Positions 46,262-55,971 are shown, counted from the stretch's first letter. The stretch is 64,000 bases of DNA from Pirellulales bacterium (GCA_036499395.1 DASYDW010000100.1:112558-176557), one strand, 5' to 3'. Made by a program: numbers and translations. Notes: a model not told the origin generated them from the sequence alone.

Positions 46262-49200
46262 CTAACCGCGGCCCGTTCGTCGCGCGGCTAACAGTGCGTC
46301 GAGAATGTCCTCGTCGAGCGACCAGTAATGCGCGTCTTCGAATGCCGAGAGAGTATCCCGTTTACCACCTGAAGTGGCGGGCGACTGGCCGGTAGCGCGA
46401 CTGGGCACCACATTGAATAGTGCGGTCGCTTTTATAGGGATTGCCGTAGAAAGTGCGCCATCAACACTTGCCGCAATGGGATTTGGTCCGCTGGCGTTTG
46501 CGATGTACGAGGCCAGATGTTCAGCAGTGGGCGTGGTCACAAGAGCCGGCGTCGACGCGGGCAGCGCGACGGTGATGGTGTTCGTCGTCGCAGTCGGCGC
46601 GTTTACTGAGATCGCTTCGATGCTTGTGGACGCGACCGGCGTGATCTCTGAATCAGAATTGACTGCTGTTGCCGTCACGACAGACCGTAACGGGGGTTCC
46701 ACGACCGTGGCGGCTGGAAGCGCGCCACTCGCAATGCCGCTTGTTGTTGCGACCGGACCCACAACGCTTGCGATCGGCACTGGTGGGGTGACCGTGGCGT
46801 TCGATGTGACTTGTGCCGCGCCGCTGGCTGGCAGCGTCGCGAGCCAGCGCGAGGAAATCAGTGCCAGGTCCTGTGCGTTGACGATACCATCGGCGTTGAC
46901 GTCGGCGCTGCTGCTGGTGTGCAGCCAGTTTGACGAGATCAGTGCCAGATCCTGAGCGTTGATGATGCCGTCCTGATTGGCATCTCCGCTCAGCACGTTG
47001 AAGGCGAAATTGAAGTCGCCCCCGCTGACGCCGTTGCCTGAGGGGTAGGTGTGGCTGCCGCTCGTCCATTCGCCATCGAGCGGATTGCCATGTGCATCCG
47101 TCACGGCCGCGGGGCCGGTCGAATGCAGCAGAATATTCAGACGATCAGAACTGAGTGGATGAGCGAGCGTCCAGGTCGCAGTGAAGGTCGACGCGTTGTA
47201 GCTGAACCCTGAAGTCGCGTACTCGCCGTTGAGCCCTGATAGTTCGAGGCTCGCCTGCGTGACCGTTACGTTCGCAGTAAAGACGATCTCGATTTGATTG
47301 ATGTTGGGCCAGGGCAGAGGATTGAGTTCTTTCAAGCCCGCCGGAACGATGGCGCCATTGCCGTGGCCGCGCCAACTGGTGCCGTTGACGAGGACCTGCG
47401 CTACCTGCGGCGCTGCAACCACGTCGAACGCGCCGGACATTGTCGTGCCGAGTCCGGCCATCGTGACATTCAGCGTGTACCCCGTGCCCGGCTTAGAAAG
47501 TGACAGGCCCGTGAATGTGGCGACGCCGTGTACGGCGGTGAGGGTGAGCGTGCCCGAGAGGGTCGCGCCGCTGGGATTGTTTCCAAGCATGATCGTAATC
47601 TGCCCGCTATAGGTCGGGTCGACATCTCCGCTTGAATTCACGGCGTCAACTTCGACCGTGAAGGGGCCGTTTGTCGAGACCGCGCCCGACGGTGTCGTCG
47701 CGGCCGTGCCGTGCGTGGCGGGCGATGATGTCGTGACGCTGCCGCCGGCAACGTAGATGCCGCTGCCATTGGCCGCGCCATTGCTGCCATCGAGACCCAG
47801 GCCTGTGCGCGAGCCGTCCGATCCCTCGTCGCCATCTTCACCGTCGCCGCCGTCGTTTCCATCGTCGCCAGGCTCAGTGCTGAGGCCTCCCGCACCACCG
47901 TGGCCGCCGTCTCCCTTGTCGCCGGCCTTGCCTGCTTCGCCGCCGACGGCAAAGGGCGCTCCTACTCCACCTGCGCCGGCATTCACATTGCCGCTGTAGA
48001 CGGTGCCAGCGCCGATGCTGAGTTGTCCGCCGGCTAGATAGATACTTCCGCCTTGGGCTTTCCCGCCACCACCACCGCCGCCGCTGATGCCGGCCTGTCC
48101 TCCGTCGCCACCACCGCCGCCGTTTCCGCCCTTTCCACCGTCACCGCCGTCGCCGCCGGACCCGTCGTAGTTTCCATAGTAGAAAGTGGAACCAGCGGTG
48201 CCGCCATCGCCCCCCGATCCTCCGCCGCCACCATCACCGCCTCCTCCTCCATCACCGCCGCCGCCGCCGAGCGCACCCGCGCCGGCCTGCCCACCATAGA
48301 CTGAGTTGTCTTGCATTTGGACGTTGTTCAACGTCACGCTGCCGGCGGCAATCGCAAGCGCGCCTCCTTGAGCATCGCCACCGAAACCGCCTGCGCCGCC
48401 ATGTCCGCCGTCACCGCCGCCGCCACCGTCGGCGCCATCCGATCCGTCGCCGCCACTGCCTCCTTTACCACCGTCGGCGTTGTCGGCGCTGGTGTTATCT
48501 TCGCCGCCGAAACCGCCGTGACCGCCGGGAGCTCCTTCGCCGCCACCACCGCCGTCGGCTCCGGCGCCTCCTTCACCTCCTTCGCCTCCCGTGCCCCCCT
48601 GGCCCGCGCGCGCCGGGTTGCCCAATATTGCCGCGTCGGTCATGACGAACGTTCCGCCGGCGACATATAAGCCGGCACCTGCTGCGCGACCGCCGTTGCC
48701 GCCGGTGCCACCATCGCCCGCGTCTCCACCATCGCCGCCGCTGGCGGCGCCGGCCGCGTCGCCGCCGTCTCCGCCATCACCGCCGTCACCGTTGCCGCTG
48801 CTGGTGGAGATGAAGCCGCCCATTTCCCCGCCAGCACCTCCTTCTCCGCCGCCGCCGCCACTGCCGCCTGCGCCGCCGCCACCGCCATCTCCGCCTGCTC
48901 CGGCATCGCCTGCGGCGCCGCCCCACGCGAAGTTCACATTGATGCCGCCGGATTGCATCGCCACGTTGCCTGACGCGACATAGAGTCCGCCGCCGAGTGC
49001 ATTTCCACCGTCGCCGCCATCACCACCGTCGGCACCCTTGGCTCCCTTACCACCCTGCGCGCCCGAGGCACCTTTTCCGCCCGAGCCGCCACTGCCGCCC
49101 GAGCCGGCATCGAAGGGGCCGCTGCCGTCGCCTCCCATGAGGATGTTCTTCGGTCCGCCCAGGCCGCCGTGCCCGCCGGCTCCGCCGTCACCTCCTGCAC

Positions 49201-50233
49201 CACCTCCGCCGCCCGCGCCGCCGTCGAGAGGTGAACTACCGGCGCCGTCGCCACCATGACCACCGGAACCAGCGAAGGTAGAATTGAAAACGATCGTCGT
49301 GTCTTGCAGGCTGAGCTGACCACTGGCGACGTAGATACCACCGCCATTGGCATTGCCGCCGTGACCGCCATCGCCCCCTTTGCCAGCGGCGCGCGTGGCG
49401 TTGGCTCCCGAAGTGCCCGACTGGCCATCACCACCGGCATCGCCGTTGCCGCCGGGGATCGTGTGAACGTCGGAATGATCTTCACCGGGCGCGCCGACGT
49501 CGCCGCCTGAACCTTGCGCACCTGCCTGCGCGGTGTTGCCGAGGAAACCGCCGATGCCACCCTCGCCGCCGCTTCCCCCTTGGGTGAAATTGTCGTGAAC
49601 GTTGGAATTGTTCTTGAGCGTAAGCACGCCGCCGGCCAGGTAGATCGCGCCGCCGCTGGCGTTTTGCCCATCGTGTCCATTTTGTCCATCAATGGCGCCG
49701 GGCGCGCCGGCCGAGCCAGCGGCGCCTATCGCGCGGTTACTGCCCATCGAGACGCCACTGAGCGTGACCTGCCCACCATCGATCAGCAGCCCGCCGCCGA
49801 TGGCTGCCGTGCCGCCGGCTTGACCGGCGTCGGAGGCGAGTCCGTTATTCAGGGCCAGGTTCTTGATCGCGACGGTCATCGTGGTGGCCGAGCCTTCGAT
49901 CTCCATGACGCGCGTGGCACCGGCGCCGTCGATCTTGGTCTGGTCGGGCCCGGCGCCGACGATGCTCAACGTCTTAACCTGCGACGTCGTGTTCTGAATC
50001 AACAGCTCGCCTGTGGCGGCGCTTAGGGTATAGCTGCCGGCGGCCAGGTGGATCGTGTTCGAAGCGTCGCCGTTGGTATTGGCGGTGTTAATGTCGGCGA
50101 TCAAGCTGCCGACGTTATTGGCGCTGAAGACGGCCAGCAGGCGGCGCGCTTCGAGGGGCTCAAAACCGATCGAGCGCGAGGTGCCACCAAAGCGAGGCTT
50201 CACGCGCTGGTGAGATCGTTTGGGAAATGGCAT
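46262..50233 (-). CDS. Giant glycine-rich surface protein with dockerin-like repeats
   Basis: 1323 residues. It starts with a basic segment and the planctomycete leader EPLEARRLLA at residues 25-34. Residues about 130-860 contain eight modules of the form GG(G/A)(I/L)YVAxGxLxL...N, for example SGGAIYLAGGVLTLKN, NGGGIYVASGQLSLQD and LGGGLYVASGNVAMQS, each followed by GGxGGxGG linkers. This is a beta-helix-like architecture with PGRS-type glycine runs. Residues about 1080-1140 are two dockerin-like calcium repeats (SGDANQDGIINAQDLALISSNW and NADGIVNAQDLALISSRW). The C-terminal third is Ala/Thr/Val-rich. GAGGGG lies 8 nt before the ATG. Probably a secreted or cell-surface protein; partner (cohesin) not visible. 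Confidence 0.85.
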   Translation of the reverse strand: MPFPKRSHQRVKPRFGGTSRSIGFEPLEARRLLAVFSANNVGSLIADINTANTNGDASNTIHLAAGSYTLSAATGELLIQNTTSQVKTLSIVGAGPDQTKIDGAGATRVMEIEGSATTMTVAIKNLALNNGLASDAGQAGGTAAIGGGLLIDGGQVTLSGVSMGSNRAIGAAGSAGAPGAIDGQNGHDGQNASGGAIYLAGGVLTLKNNSNVHDNFTQGGSGGEGGIGGFLGNTAQAGAQGSGGDVGAPGEDHSDVHTIPGGNGDAGGDGQSGTSGANATRAAGKGGDGGHGGNANGGGIYVASGQLSLQDTTIVFNSTFAGSGGHGGDGAGSSPLDGGAGGGGGAGGDGGAGGHGGLGGPKNILMGGDGSGPFDAGSGGSGGSGGKGASGAQGGKGAKGADGGDGGDGGNALGGGLYVASGNVAMQSGGINVNFAWGGAAGDAGAGGDGGGGGAGGSGGGGGEGGAGGEMGGFISTSSGNGDGGDGGDGGDAAGAASGGDGGDAGDGGTGGNGGRAAGAGLYVAGGTFVMTDAAILGNPARAGQGGTGGEGGEGGAGADGGGGGEGAPGGHGGFGGEDNTSADNADGGKGGSGGDGSDGADGGGGGDGGHGGAGGFGGDAQGGALAIAAGSVTLNNVQMQDNSVYGGQAGAGALGGGGGDGGGGGDGGGGGSGGDGGTAGSTFYYGNYDGSGGDGGDGGKGGNGGGGGDGGQAGISGGGGGGGKAQGGSIYLAGGQLSIGAGTVYSGNVNAGAGGVGAPFAVGGEAGKAGDKGDGGHGGAGGLSTEPGDDGNDGGDGEDGDEGSDGSRTGLGLDGSNGAANGSGIYVAGGSVTTSSPATHGTAATTPSGAVSTNGPFTVEVDAVNSSGDVDPTYSGQITIMLGNNPSGATLSGTLTLTAVHGVATFTGLSLSKPGTGYTLNVTMAGLGTTMSGAFDVVAAPQVAQVLVNGTSWRGHGNGAIVPAGLKELNPLPWPNINQIEIVFTANVTVTQASLELSGLNGEYATSGFSYNASTFTATWTLAHPLSSDRLNILLHSTGPAAVTDAHGNPLDGEWTSGSHTYPSGNGVSGGDFNFAFNVLSGDANQDGIINAQDLALISSNWLHTSSSADVNADGIVNAQDLALISSRWLATLPASGAAQVTSNATVTPPVPIASVVGPVATTSGIASGALPAATVVEPPLRSVVTATAVNSDSEITPVASTSIEAISVNAPTATTNTITVALPASTPALVTTPTAEHLASYIANASGPNPIAASVDGALSTAIPIKATALFNVVPSRATGQSPATSGGKRDTLSAFEDAHYWSLDEDILDALLAARRTGRG

Positions 50234-50495
50234 GCCGTCGCGCCCCTCTGGTTGTTCGTTATCCCAAACGCTTTGTAACGGTGTCTTACCGTCTTACTGC
50301 ATGAGAAGTTCTCTAAGGAATCGCCCCGGCGATTTCCAGGATGGTAGGAGTAAGCCCTCCCTATTGCAAGAAAACTTCGGCCACCTGGGGGGCAGAGCGC
50401 GCGAGCATTCTACGCAGCGCGTCGCGCGCGACTGGCAGTGCGGAGCTTGGCTATTGGGATCTACCGCGCGCCACGTGAGATGAGCAGACGGTCGA

Positions 50496-51236
50496 CTAAA
50501 GCTCGCGGATCCAAAGGTTGCGGAAGCGGACCGGATTGCCGTGAAACTGGATCGACAACGGCAGCTTCGGCTCGTGCGCGGTGTACTTCGGCGGGGCGTC
50601 CCAGGCCGAGGCGCCTTCGACCTGGAAGTGATTCAGGATCAGCACACCGTTTTGCAGGGCCGTGATGAAGGCGGGCTTGGTCAGATTGCCCGACGCGTCG
50701 AACTTCGGAGCCTCGAAGATGATGTCGTACGATTGCCACTCGCCCGGCTTGCGGCAGACGTTCACCAGCGGCGGTGTCTGCTTGTAAACCGAGCCACACT
50801 GGCCGTCGAAGTAGGTTTTGTTGTCGTACGAATCGAGGATCTGCACCTCGTAGTTCCCCTGCAGATAGACGCCGCTGTTGCCGCGTCCCTGGCCTGATCC
50901 GGTGACGACCGAGGGTTCAGCCCATTCGACGTGCAACTGGCAATCGCCGAAAGGTTGCTTGGTGGTGATGCCGCCCCCCTTGGCCGTGGCGACGCCGTCG
51001 GCGATTTCCCACTTATCGCCCCCCTCCCAGGCTGTGAGATCCTTTCCGCCGAAGAGCACGATCGCATCGGCCGGCGGACCACCGACCGAGCCCGGCTCGA
51101 CAATCTTCGGTTCAGGCCAAACTTTGCCACTGATGTATTCCTTGGCCTTTAAGGCGCCAGTGACTGTGACGAGCGCCAACAGGGCGACGACTGCCAGGGG
51201 TTTCTTCAGGCGGCGAAATGTGAACCGATCGGTCAT
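50496..51236 (-). CDS. DUF1080 (3-keto-disaccharide hydrolase-like) protein
   Basis: 246 residues. N-terminal helix (VVALLALVTVTGALKA) suggests export. The DUF1080 concanavalin-like domain spans about 55-245: IVLFGGKDLTAWEGGDKWEIADGVATAKGGG, the GNSGVYLQGNYEVQILDSYDN motif, PGEWQSYDIIFEAPKFD and GPVRFRNLWIREL-like ending (NPVRFRNLWIREL). DUF1080 proteins are very frequent in planctomycetes and some hydrolyse glycosides; the substrate here is not known. Confidence 0.92.
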   Translation of the reverse strand: MTDRFTFRRLKKPLAVVALLALVTVTGALKAKEYISGKVWPEPKIVEPGSVGGPPADAIVLFGGKDLTAWEGGDKWEIADGVATAKGGGITTKQPFGDCQLHVEWAEPSVVTGSGQGRGNSGVYLQGNYEVQILDSYDNKTYFDGQCGSVYKQTPPLVNVCRKPGEWQSYDIIFEAPKFDASGNLTKPAFITALQNGVLILNHFQVEGASAWDAPPKYTAHEPKLPLSIQFHGNPVRFRNLWIREL

Positions 51237-51427
51237 GGCTGTGGGTCCTTATCTGCGTAGGCCAGGGGCGTGAAGTCTGGTGGGGGCGGGAAAATCGGTT
51301 GGGCGGGAATGCCGGGACAATTTTCGGCTGCCGGCAAGGCGGTCGTCAAGCACCCGGGTGACGTGTCGCCCAACCGTAGTCGCAGAAACCGACCGTTCAG
51401 TTAAGGAATCGCAATTGAGGGAGCGCA

Positions 51428-51468
51428 ATAAAAAGGGGAGAGGTCGCCTGTCGGGCGGACCTCTCCCC
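51428..51468 (-). terminator. Rho-independent terminator of the small lipoprotein gene
   Basis: Perfect 11-bp inverted repeat GGGGAGAGGTC / GACCTCTCCCC (51435-51445 and 51458-51468). Read on the minus strand, the hairpin is followed by TTTTTATT. It lies 79 nt after the stop of the lipoprotein gene. Confidence 0.9.
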
Positions 51469-51546
51469 GTGGATTCTTGCCGTTGCCATGCAAACGGCAT
51501 TCTCCGAAATCAAATCCAGCCGTTTCCGGCTGGCGATTTTACCTGA

Positions 51547-51723
51547 CTACTTAGGGGCTTCGGCCGGAGCCTCGGTCTTCGGAGCCTCGGCGGCGGGGGT
51601 TTCAGCCGGCGCGGCGGTTTCAGCGGCCTTCGGCGCTTCGGTCTTCTTCTTGGCCGGTTCGCAGCCTACGACCGCCGAACCGAGTGCTGCCACCAACAGT
51701 GCCAAAATACCCAGCTTCTTCAT
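51547..51723 (-). CDS. Small Ala/Pro/Glu/Lys-rich lipoprotein
   Basis: 58 residues. A signal peptide (KKLGILALLVAALGSA) ends in lipobox VVGC, with the Cys at residue 21. The mature tail is low-complexity: repeats built from KTEAPKAAE, AETPAAE, EAPKTEAPAEAPK. Start ATG 51723 has AAAGG about 7 nt upstream. It ends at a strong terminator (51428-51468). Too short for most reading-frame cutoffs. Such Ala/Pro/Glu lipoproteins may act as envelope spacers; function unknown. Confidence 0.88.
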   Translation of the reverse strand: MKKLGILALLVAALGSAVVGCEPAKKKTEAPKAAETAAPAETPAAEAPKTEAPAEAPK

Positions 51724-52043
51724 TGTTCTACCTTTCGTTCATTCGTAATTACGGATTTTTGCGTCGAGCGCGCGACGTGCGGCCCGTCTGTCGCTTCCGC
51801 CTATTAGCGAGTAGATGCGCAAGTAGTGGGCGTTTATTCCCGTTTCGCTACAATGAAATGAGAATTCTCTTTCGGTGGGGACGCAGCGTGGCGGCTCTGC
51901 GATCCCGATTCCACGATTTCCTGCATCCACTTTCCGACGCTTCGTGCTGTGGAAGCGCGCGACGAGGGAGAGATGTTTATGGAAATCGGGGCGGCGCGCG
52001 GGAATAAACGAGGCTCGAAACGGGTCTGTCGAAGGGGTGAGTC
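51724..52043. other. Divergent intergenic region, about 320 bp
   Basis: Between the small lipoprotein and the ECF sigma gene. No gene or RNA recognised. Contains the promoter regions of both; no ECF-type -35/-10 pair can be read with confidence. Confidence 0.4.
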
Positions 52044-52607
52044 ATGGCGGATGGCCCAGTGGTGCTGGAAATCGCAAGGCTGGTCGTGGATCACCATGCG
52101 GACGTCTACCGGTACGCGTACCGTCTGGCGGGTTCGGTCGCGGATGCCGAGGACTTGACGCAGCAGACGTTTCTGGCGGCGCAGGTCAAGCTCGCGCAAT
52201 TGCGTTCGAGCGAGACGGCCCGCGCGTGGTTGTTCACGATCCTGCGTAATTGCTACTTGAAGTCGCGGCGGCGTCGAGCCCCGCAAACAGCGGCCAGCGT
52301 GGAATTGAACGTCAACGAGATTCCGGCCGCAGGCGCGGTCGAAAGCGCCGTCGATCGAGAGCGATTGCAGGCGGCACTCGACGCGCTAGCGGATGAATTC
52401 AAGTTGGTGTTGTTGATGTTCTATTTCGAGGAGTGTTCGTATCGCGACATCGCCGAGCGGTTGGGTATCCCGCTGGGGACTGTGATGAGCCGGCTGTCGC
52501 GGGCCAAGGGGCAACTGCGGGGGCGCTTGTTCGAGTTGGAGTTGCAGGCCGCGGGAAGCCGCGGCCCAGAGCCGGAACGCGTGCCGGTCTCGCGCGAGAC
52601 GACGTAA
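52044..52607 (+). CDS. ECF-type RNA polymerase sigma factor
   Basis: 187 residues. Region 2 is VYRYAYRLAGSVADAEDLTQQTFLAA and AWLFTILRNCYLKSRR; region 4 is YRDIAERLGIPLGTVMSRLSRAKGQLRGRLFELE. Region 1.1 and 3 are absent, as in ECF sigmas. AAGGGG precedes ATG by about 6 nt. A putative anti-sigma factor follows 32 nt downstream, so the pair likely responds to an envelope signal. Confidence 0.95.
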   Translation: MADGPVVLEIARLVVDHHADVYRYAYRLAGSVADAEDLTQQTFLAAQVKLAQLRSSETARAWLFTILRNCYLKSRRRRAPQTAASVELNVNEIPAAGAVESAVDRERLQAALDALADEFKLVLLMFYFEECSYRDIAERLGIPLGTVMSRLSRAKGQLRGRLFELELQAAGSRGPEPERVPVSRETT

Positions 52608-52639
52608 GCCACGGCTAAAGTTGCCGATCGAGTAGACAC

Positions 52640-53725
52640 ATGGAAGATAAACGGACCGTGGACCAGCAAACCTCGGAATGGATTGACGCCGTGCGCCCGG
52701 CTAGCGACGACATGTCGCAGCCGGAGTTCGCTCCGCTCGCGGAACGGAGTCGACGTGACGCGCGCGTGCGTAGCACGCTGCAGCGCAGCCAGCGATTGGA
52801 CGCCACGATCGGCGATGTCATGCAGGATTTGCCGGTGCCTGCCGGTTCGGTCGAGAGATTGTTAGGGGCGCTGGAAGCGGCCGCTAGAAAGCGCATCGCG
52901 GCGATCGGCAGCGGCGCTACGGGAGACAGCGGCGTCAGCGAGCTTCCGCCCCTTTCGGTTCCAGACGGCACATCGACCGACAAGATTTCCGCGGGCGGTG
53001 CTTCTGGGGACAGTGCTCCTCGAAGAGGGAAATCTTCCGAGCGATTACCCGCCGATGCCGAAGGGCGGAACACGAGCGCCGAGGAAGTCGTGTTCGAGGA
53101 TAGCGAGCGCCCTGCGAAAGAAGGTCGTGCGTTTCCTAAACGCTCGCGGGCCGGACTGGGCGCGCTGGCCGCGGTTTGTCTCGTCGCGGTGATCGGCTGG
53201 CTGGTTTATCCCTCGTCGGCCCATTTGCTAGGGCCCGACGAGATTCTCACCCGCGTTTCTTTGTTGAACGTCAACGAGGACGCGATCGATCAGCAACCGG
53301 TGAATCTCGAAAAGCCGCCGACGGGCTACGCGCCTTGGAAGTCGTTGGCCGTACAGCCGACGTCGTGGCGGCGTGTGAAGGACTTCCTGGGACGGCGCGG
53401 CGTGGCTTATCAGTTGCGCAGTGCGAAAGCCCGGGCCACGTTGTACGTCATTGATGCGGACGCGGGGTACGAGGCGCTTCAAATTGGCGAGCTGCTGTCG
53501 CAGCCTCCGGACGAGCCGTATCCGCCGACCGGCGGCAAGGCGATGTCCGTATGGCGCAGCGGCAAGCTAGTCTATGTGCTGGTCGTCAGCGGTGGCGCGG
53601 CGGAGTACAAGTCGTTCATAACGGCCGGCGGACAGCTAGCACGCGCCGGTGCCAGCAGCGTCCGGAGGGACGCTCTGTTTTCCGAAGTACCGCTGCGACT
53701 GACAAACGCGGACAAATCCAGCTAA
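52640..53725 (+). CDS. Probable membrane-bound anti-sigma factor
   Basis: 361 residues with one transmembrane helix (RAGLGALAAVCLVAVIGWLVYP, about 173-194). The cytosolic N-terminal 170 residues are polar and partly helical (SEWIDAVRPAS, ERLLGALEAAARKRIAAIGS); the C-terminal 165 residues are outside (YEALQIGELLSQPPDEP, KMSVWRSGKLVYVLVVSGGAAEYKSFI). It follows the ECF gene by 32 nt and is probably its anti-sigma; no ZAS zinc motif is seen, so it belongs to another type. Assignment rests on position and topology. Confidence 0.75.
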   Translation: MEDKRTVDQQTSEWIDAVRPASDDMSQPEFAPLAERSRRDARVRSTLQRSQRLDATIGDVMQDLPVPAGSVERLLGALEAAARKRIAAIGSGATGDSGVSELPPLSVPDGTSTDKISAGGASGDSAPRRGKSSERLPADAEGRNTSAEEVVFEDSERPAKEGRAFPKRSRAGLGALAAVCLVAVIGWLVYPSSAHLLGPDEILTRVSLLNVNEDAIDQQPVNLEKPPTGYAPWKSLAVQPTSWRRVKDFLGRRGVAYQLRSAKARATLYVIDADAGYEALQIGELLSQPPDEPYPPTGGKAMSVWRSGKLVYVLVVSGGAAEYKSFITAGGQLARAGASSVRRDALFSEVPLRLTNADKSS

Positions 53726-53983
53726 ACCCGCAAGCCTCCGGCGGTCGAACAGACTTGCAGGGGGCGTCCTAGCGTTCCCTGCCTTTGGCGCACCAGCGCG
53801 ACCCGCCGCCTGTGCGCTTCGTTTCGCGACGACCATGACCCAGGCACCGCGCGATGCGCCGGCCGTTCGCCCTGCGAGGGGCCCAGGCTGCGCATCGATC
53901 CTTCACAGGCGCGGTGCGGTCGTGCGCGAAGCCCGGCGGCGCGGGCACACATCAAGCTCGATTTCCATCGAGGAGCGATTGGC

Positions 53984-54439
53984 ATGAAGATTCGTTTAGC
54001 AGCGATCGTGGCATTCGCTCTGCTGGCGCCGGCCGCGGCCCGTGCGCAGGACCCGGACTCACGGCCGCATCCGGAACCGCGCCCGCTGCGCACGAAAGCC
54101 ACGACGGCCGATCAGGAATTCTCGCTCGGTCAATTGACGCCGACGTCCGAGATGTGGCTCTATCAGCAGTCGCTGCGCCGTTATAGCGATCCGCAGGCGG
54201 CCGTGCGGCGGCGCGCCGAATTCGAGGCGGATCAACGCCAGGCACGATTGGCCGCGCAGCGCTGGTTCGGATATTCGAATTCGCGTCCGACCGTCAGCCC
54301 GACGCCGTTCACCGGCAATTATTCGCCGATGTGGACATCGAACTCTCCGTACAGCACCGAGTGGCGCGGAGTGAACTCGGCGACGATCGTCGTGCCGATG
54401 GCACCGTCCCGATCGACGGCGGCATACGGATTGTGGTAA
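53984..54439 (+). CDS. Exported hypothetical protein
   Basis: 151 residues. Signal peptide (RLAAIVAFALLAPAAARAQ). The mature part is charged, with a helix (SLRRYSDPQAAVRRRAEFEADQRQARLAAQRWFGYSNSRP) and an aromatic/Ser/Pro tail (FTGNYSPMWTSNSPYSTEWRGVNS). GAGGAG lies 8 nt before ATG. It follows the sigma/anti-sigma genes by 258 nt; may belong to their regulon. No domain recognised. Confidence 0.75.
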   Translation: MKIRLAAIVAFALLAPAAARAQDPDSRPHPEPRPLRTKATTADQEFSLGQLTPTSEMWLYQQSLRRYSDPQAAVRRRAEFEADQRQARLAAQRWFGYSNSRPTVSPTPFTGNYSPMWTSNSPYSTEWRGVNSATIVVPMAPSRSTAAYGLW

Positions 54440-54469
54440 GCGGCTGGCAAAGAAACGCTGGCTGCCGAC

Positions 54470-55780
54470 CTACTTCTTTTCGGCGTTGCAGATCGGTCCG
54501 GCGCTCGTGGCTGGACTGGTGGCGGCGTTGAACGCTTGCACCGTGTCGTCCAGTTCGCCGTCGAGTGTGCCGGTTTCGCGATGCACCTGAGCGAGCGATG
54601 TATCCGGACCACGATAATTCTGGTCCAGGAAATACGCGTACATCACGGCCATCGAGTCCTGATCCTCGGCCGTGGTGTTGTTGTAGATGCTGACCAACTC
54701 GTACTCGTGATCCCGGTAGACCGGGATTCCCGCGGCGCTTGTGAAGTATTCGACGTCCGCCACGCCGATCCCCTCGGACACATTGCGGACGTGGCTTTTG
54801 AACAAGCTCTGGTCAGCCGTCACGTCGCGCAATTCGAGCGATTCGGCGAATGGGTGGATGTGTACCGCGAGGAAGTGCAGCGTGGTGTCGAACGGCAGGG
54901 CCATCATCTTCGTGACCCGGGTGTGATTCTCTTCGCGCCCCGGTTTGATGATCCAATGCGTCGAGAATCGCTGCCCGAGCGTGTCGCTGTGTTCATAGCC
55001 GGTGACGGCCGTCATGCCCGGGACGCAGCACGATAGGCACGGGCCGTGCGCTGCGTGGAGGAGTTCTGCCGCGGTGCTAGTTTCTTTTTGGTCGGGAACC
55101 AGCCCGCGCCCTTCGAGCGAAACCATGCCCATCAGGGCCCGCTCGTACAGCGGTTTCATCGCGCCGCTTGCGGCATCATTGCGGACGAAGCTGATATCAA
55201 CCTTGTGCCGGACGTCGAAGGCGCGGTCCTTGACGTTCAGATTGATGACCTGAGTCGACAGGTCGATGATCTCGTTGGACATGACGGGAATGCCGAATCC
55301 CGGCGGAAACTGCACCGACAGTTGTCCCTGTGATAGCGTGAACAGGCGCCCGTCGAGCGGCGTCGTGGACTGGAACAGGTCGTTGTGCCAGTCGCCGTCG
55401 AAATCGAAGTTCGTGTGACACATGAACTGCTCGGGCATTGGCGTCACGCCATCTGCGGCAACCATCTGCACGCTACTGCCGGTGATCCAGACCAATTCCG
55501 GCTTGGTAGCATCGAGCGATCGCAATTGGCGACTACTCCACGGACCGGTCATCGACTTGTAGATGCGGTCGACGTGATAGATGGGCGAGATGGCTTGCAG
55601 CCCCGCGGCAGTCGGCGTGACTTGCCCTTCGTCAGGCACCGGCCCCTCGGCAAGTTCTGGGGACACGGCATCGTGCGCGGCCGCGGCCTGGGGCGCCCGC
55701 GAGCAGCCGGCGAGCGACGCCAGGCCGAGGGCGACGCCCAGCCAAAGTACGAGTTGCAGACGGGGACAATCTTGATTCAT
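54470..55780 (-). CDS. Lipoprotein with His/Cys motifs, unknown function
   Basis: About 436 residues. The leader LVLWLGVALGLASLAGC is a lipobox signal (LAGC), so the protein is a lipoprotein. The body has FDFDGDWHNDLFQS (calcium-like loop), a Cys cluster AHGPCLSCCVPG and the His-rich LHFLAVHIHPFAESLELRDV segment, which resembles metal-binding positions in copper type II monooxygenase-like proteins. Start ATG 55780 (with AGG upstream) is chosen over 55918. No close family recognised; metal binding is a suggestion. Confidence 0.65.
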   Translation of the reverse strand: MNQDCPRLQLVLWLGVALGLASLAGCSRAPQAAAAHDAVSPELAEGPVPDEGQVTPTAAGLQAISPIYHVDRIYKSMTGPWSSRQLRSLDATKPELVWITGSSVQMVAADGVTPMPEQFMCHTNFDFDGDWHNDLFQSTTPLDGRLFTLSQGQLSVQFPPGFGIPVMSNEIIDLSTQVINLNVKDRAFDVRHKVDISFVRNDAASGAMKPLYERALMGMVSLEGRGLVPDQKETSTAAELLHAAHGPCLSCCVPGMTAVTGYEHSDTLGQRFSTHWIIKPGREENHTRVTKMMALPFDTTLHFLAVHIHPFAESLELRDVTADQSLFKSHVRNVSEGIGVADVEYFTSAAGIPVYRDHEYELVSIYNNTTAEDQDSMAVMYAYFLDQNYRGPDTSLAQVHRETGTLDGELDDTVQAFNAATSPATSAGPICNAEKK

Positions 55781-55971
55781 TTCACGCCTGTTCCGAAACC
55801 GGGTGAACCTGCTACGACCCATTGTAGTCTGGCTTAAGGCGGGAACTACGCGCCGGTGGCGTGGGAAACAGGGCAGAGTTTGTCGGACAGAATTTGTTAC
55901 TCGGAAGTTAAGCCGCACGCCACGGACAACCGATCTAACCCTACGTCCAGTTCAGCGATGAACGACACCAT

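Noticed and set aside
47740..49830. Tandem short repeats considered as CRISPR or microsatellite
   Set aside because: The repeats encode GGxGG linkers in frame within the glycine-rich protein; there are no equal-length repeats and spacers.
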